Positions 29,763 to 31,141 of a stretch of DNA of 31,141 nt are shown here, one piece after another; positions within the stretch are counted from its first letter, which is position 1, and each line of letters opens with the position of its first letter. The stretch covers positions 1 to 31,141 of the forward strand of contig DATCBD010000067.1 of NCBI GenBank assembly GCA_036512155.1. Reading direction: 5' to 3'. Below the pieces are notes generated by a model. The model had not been told where the DNA came from. It searched no databases and saw only the letters and a program-made list of their open reading frames with translations. The position numbers and the translations under genes were made by a program. Source of the DNA: Palsa-739 sp036512155 (lineage in GTDB: Bacteria > Actinomycetota > Thermoleophilia > Gaiellales > Gaiellaceae).

Positions 29763-31141
29763 CTATGCGGCCTCGATCGCGATCTCGGGTGCCGGCTTTC
29801 GGCGTGGGACGCGAAGAACGGACCCGGTCCAGTTCGGCATCCACCAGTTTGCGTTGCCGAGGAGTTTCATCAGGGCCGGGACGAGGAGGGCACGGATGAC
29901 GGTGGCGTCGAAGATGATTCCTGCCGCGAGGCCGATCGCGAGTGACTTGATCTCGTAGCCGGGGCTCGACGAGAGCACCAGGAAGGCGAACATGAGGATC
30001 AGCGCACCGCTCGTGACGAGCTTGCCGGTGCGTGCCAGGCCGAGCTCGATCGCCTTGTCGGTCGAGCCTGTCTCGTCGTATGCCTCTCGCATGCGCGAGA
30101 GCATGAACACCTCGTAGTCCATCGAGAGCCCGAACAGGAAGGCGAAGATCATCACCGGGATATATGCGGTGATGGACTGGGTCGCGGCGATACCCCAGAG
30201 TGAGGAGCCGTGGCCCTGTTGGAAGATGAAGACGATGATCCCGAAGGCTGCTGTGAGCGACAGGAGGTTCAGCAGCACCGCCTTGGCTGCGAGCACGATT
30301 GAACGGAACGCCCGCGTGAGCAGGATCAGCGTCAGGAGCAGGACGAGACCGAGCGCGTAAGGGAAGCTGCCGAGGAGGGCGTGCAGGAAGTCACGGTCGA
30401 CCGCGGCGATGCCGGTCAGCGTGCCGTTCGTTCCTTTGAGGCTGGCGTTGGCGTTGTTGATGATCGTCTGGATGCCGGGGGCGGCACCGTCGATCGTGGC
30501 AAACGCTTCGACGAGCGAGTTCTGCCCACGCTGCCATCCTGGCGGCGCAGTTGCTCCGACGATTCCGGGGACGGCGCGCAGCCTGGCTGCGATCTCCTGA
30601 GCGTTGCCTCCGTGCTCGACGAGGACGTTGAGCGGCTTCAGCACACCGGGGCTGATCCCTGCCGCGGCGAGCTGGGTGCGACCGGCGATCGCCGTGCCCG
30701 TGCCGGGGAAGTACTTCATCTGCGCCTCGTTCGGGTTCAGCTGCGTACCCAGCCCCGCGAGCACGGCAACGATCGCCACGCCGACGGCCGCAACCGCGAC
30801 CGGGCGCCGGAGCACGAAGCGCGCCCAGCGTCCCCACGCACCGTCCTCGGGATGGCCGCTGTCGGTCAGGCGACGCGGCATCACACGGATGCTGTTGATG
30901 CGTGTTCCGAGAACGGCGAGCATCGCCGGCAGCAGGGTGAGCGAGGCGAGCACCGAGACCACCGGGATCAACATGCCGCCGATACCCATTCCGCGCAGCA
31001 ACGGCAGCGGCAAGATGATCATCGACAGGAGACCGACCGCCACCGTCGTGCCCGAGACGATCACCGAGTGGCCGGCGTGGGTCATCGTCTCCACCAGCGC
31101 CGACTCGACGTCGTTTCCGTCGCGGAGCTCATCACGGAAGC
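29763..31141 (-). CDS. MMPL/RND-family transporter, C-terminal part (5' end beyond window)
   Basis: The last 459 codons of an MMPL-type proton-driven exporter, which in actinobacteria moves lipids or other hydrophobic molecules across the membrane. It starts within the first helical bundle (AGHSVIVSGTTVAVGLLSMIILPLP), has the exported loop (about 100 residues with FPGTGTAIAGRTQLAAAG), and the second bundle with FLFGLSMDYEVFMLSRMREAY, the family's DYxxF motif carrying proton-relay residues. The frame is open through to the right edge; an internal GTG at 31094 is not the true start. The C-terminal tail is basic and ends in ALMKLLGNANWWMPNW plus about 25 residues. Confidence 0.92.
   Translation of the reverse strand, partial: FRDELRDGNDVESALVETMTHAGHSVIVSGTTVAVGLLSMIILPLPLLRGMGIGGMLIPVVSVLASLTLLPAMLAVLGTRINSIRVMPRRLTDSGHPEDGAWGRWARFVLRRPVAVAAVGVAIVAVLAGLGTQLNPNEAQMKYFPGTGTAIAGRTQLAAAGISPGVLKPLNVLVEHGGNAQEIAARLRAVPGIVGATAPPGWQRGQNSLVEAFATIDGAAPGIQTIINNANASLKGTNGTLTGIAAVDRDFLHALLGSFPYALGLVLLLTLILLTRAFRSIVLAAKAVLLNLLSLTAAFGIIVFIFQQGHGSSLWGIAATQSITAYIPVMIFAFLFGLSMDYEVFMLSRMREAYDETGSTDKAIELGLARTGKLVTSGALILMFAFLVLSSSPGYEIKSLAIGLAAGIIFDATVIRALLVPALMKLLGNANWWMPNWTGSVLRVPRRKPAPEIAIEAA

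Noticed and set aside
1..31141. CRISPR array, insertion sequence, prophage or toxin-antitoxin system
   Set aside because: No regularly spaced repeats, transposase, phage structural gene or toxin pair was seen on either strand.

Overview
The window is about 31 kb of very GC-rich, densely packed bacterial chromosome. Codon third positions are almost all G or C, gene junctions overlap by 1-16 bases in strings of ATGA/GTGA/TTGA couplings, and GTG/TTG starts are frequent. The gene content (menaquinone pathway, Bacillus-like QcrABC complex, split E1 alpha/beta oxo-acid dehydrogenase, actinobacterial-style PaaABCD) suggests a deep-branching actinobacterium such as Thermoleophilia (Gaiellales/Solirubrobacterales). 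That assignment is inference from gene style; there is no rRNA gene here to confirm it. No tRNA, rRNA, CRISPR array, insertion sequence or phage gene was seen.

Region 1 (1-11851, all minus strand) reads as one long overlapping operon. In transcription order it holds an AI-2E-type membrane protein, an ABC ATPase and its ABC-2 permease, hemB, hemL, a small prenyl-synthase-like protein, a 48-residue membrane peptide, ubiD, the menaquinol:cytochrome c reductase genes qcrA-qcrB-qcrC, ubiX, menG/ubiE, and a long-chain polyprenyl diphosphate synthase cut by the window edge. The theme is building an electron transport chain: tetrapyrrole precursor, quinone tail, quinone head-group decarboxylation and methylation, and the complex that uses both haem and quinone.

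Region 2 (11852-13722) is a short divergent plus-strand unit: a membrane-anchored protein with a degenerate M23-like domain, then a YmdB-type metallophosphoesterase that appears to start on CTG. It is followed by a hairpin-rich convergent spacer. Region 3 (13723-18826, minus) is an envelope and repair cluster: small membrane protein, alkaline-phosphatase-superfamily enzyme, protein-L-isoaspartate methyltransferase, PRC-barrel-like protein, GtrA flippase-like protein and a large GT-C-like membrane protein with a PepSY-like N-terminal domain.

Region 4 (18880-25874) starts with a plus-strand thioredoxin-fold protein without active cysteines. It ends inside a palindrome shared with the convergent minus-strand operon methyltransferase - PadR regulator - alpha/beta hydrolase - E1 alpha - E1 beta - HIRAN protein - acetamidase/formamidase - E2. 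No E3 is present. Region 5 (25871-27353, minus) holds a diacylglycerol-kinase-family lipid kinase and a TetR regulator. Region 6 (27393-29611, plus) is paaABCD, the phenylacetyl-CoA epoxidase, divergent from the TetR gene across a perfect PaaR-type operator; the reductase gene paaE is not present. A strong terminator separates it from a convergent MMPL-family transporter that runs off the right edge.
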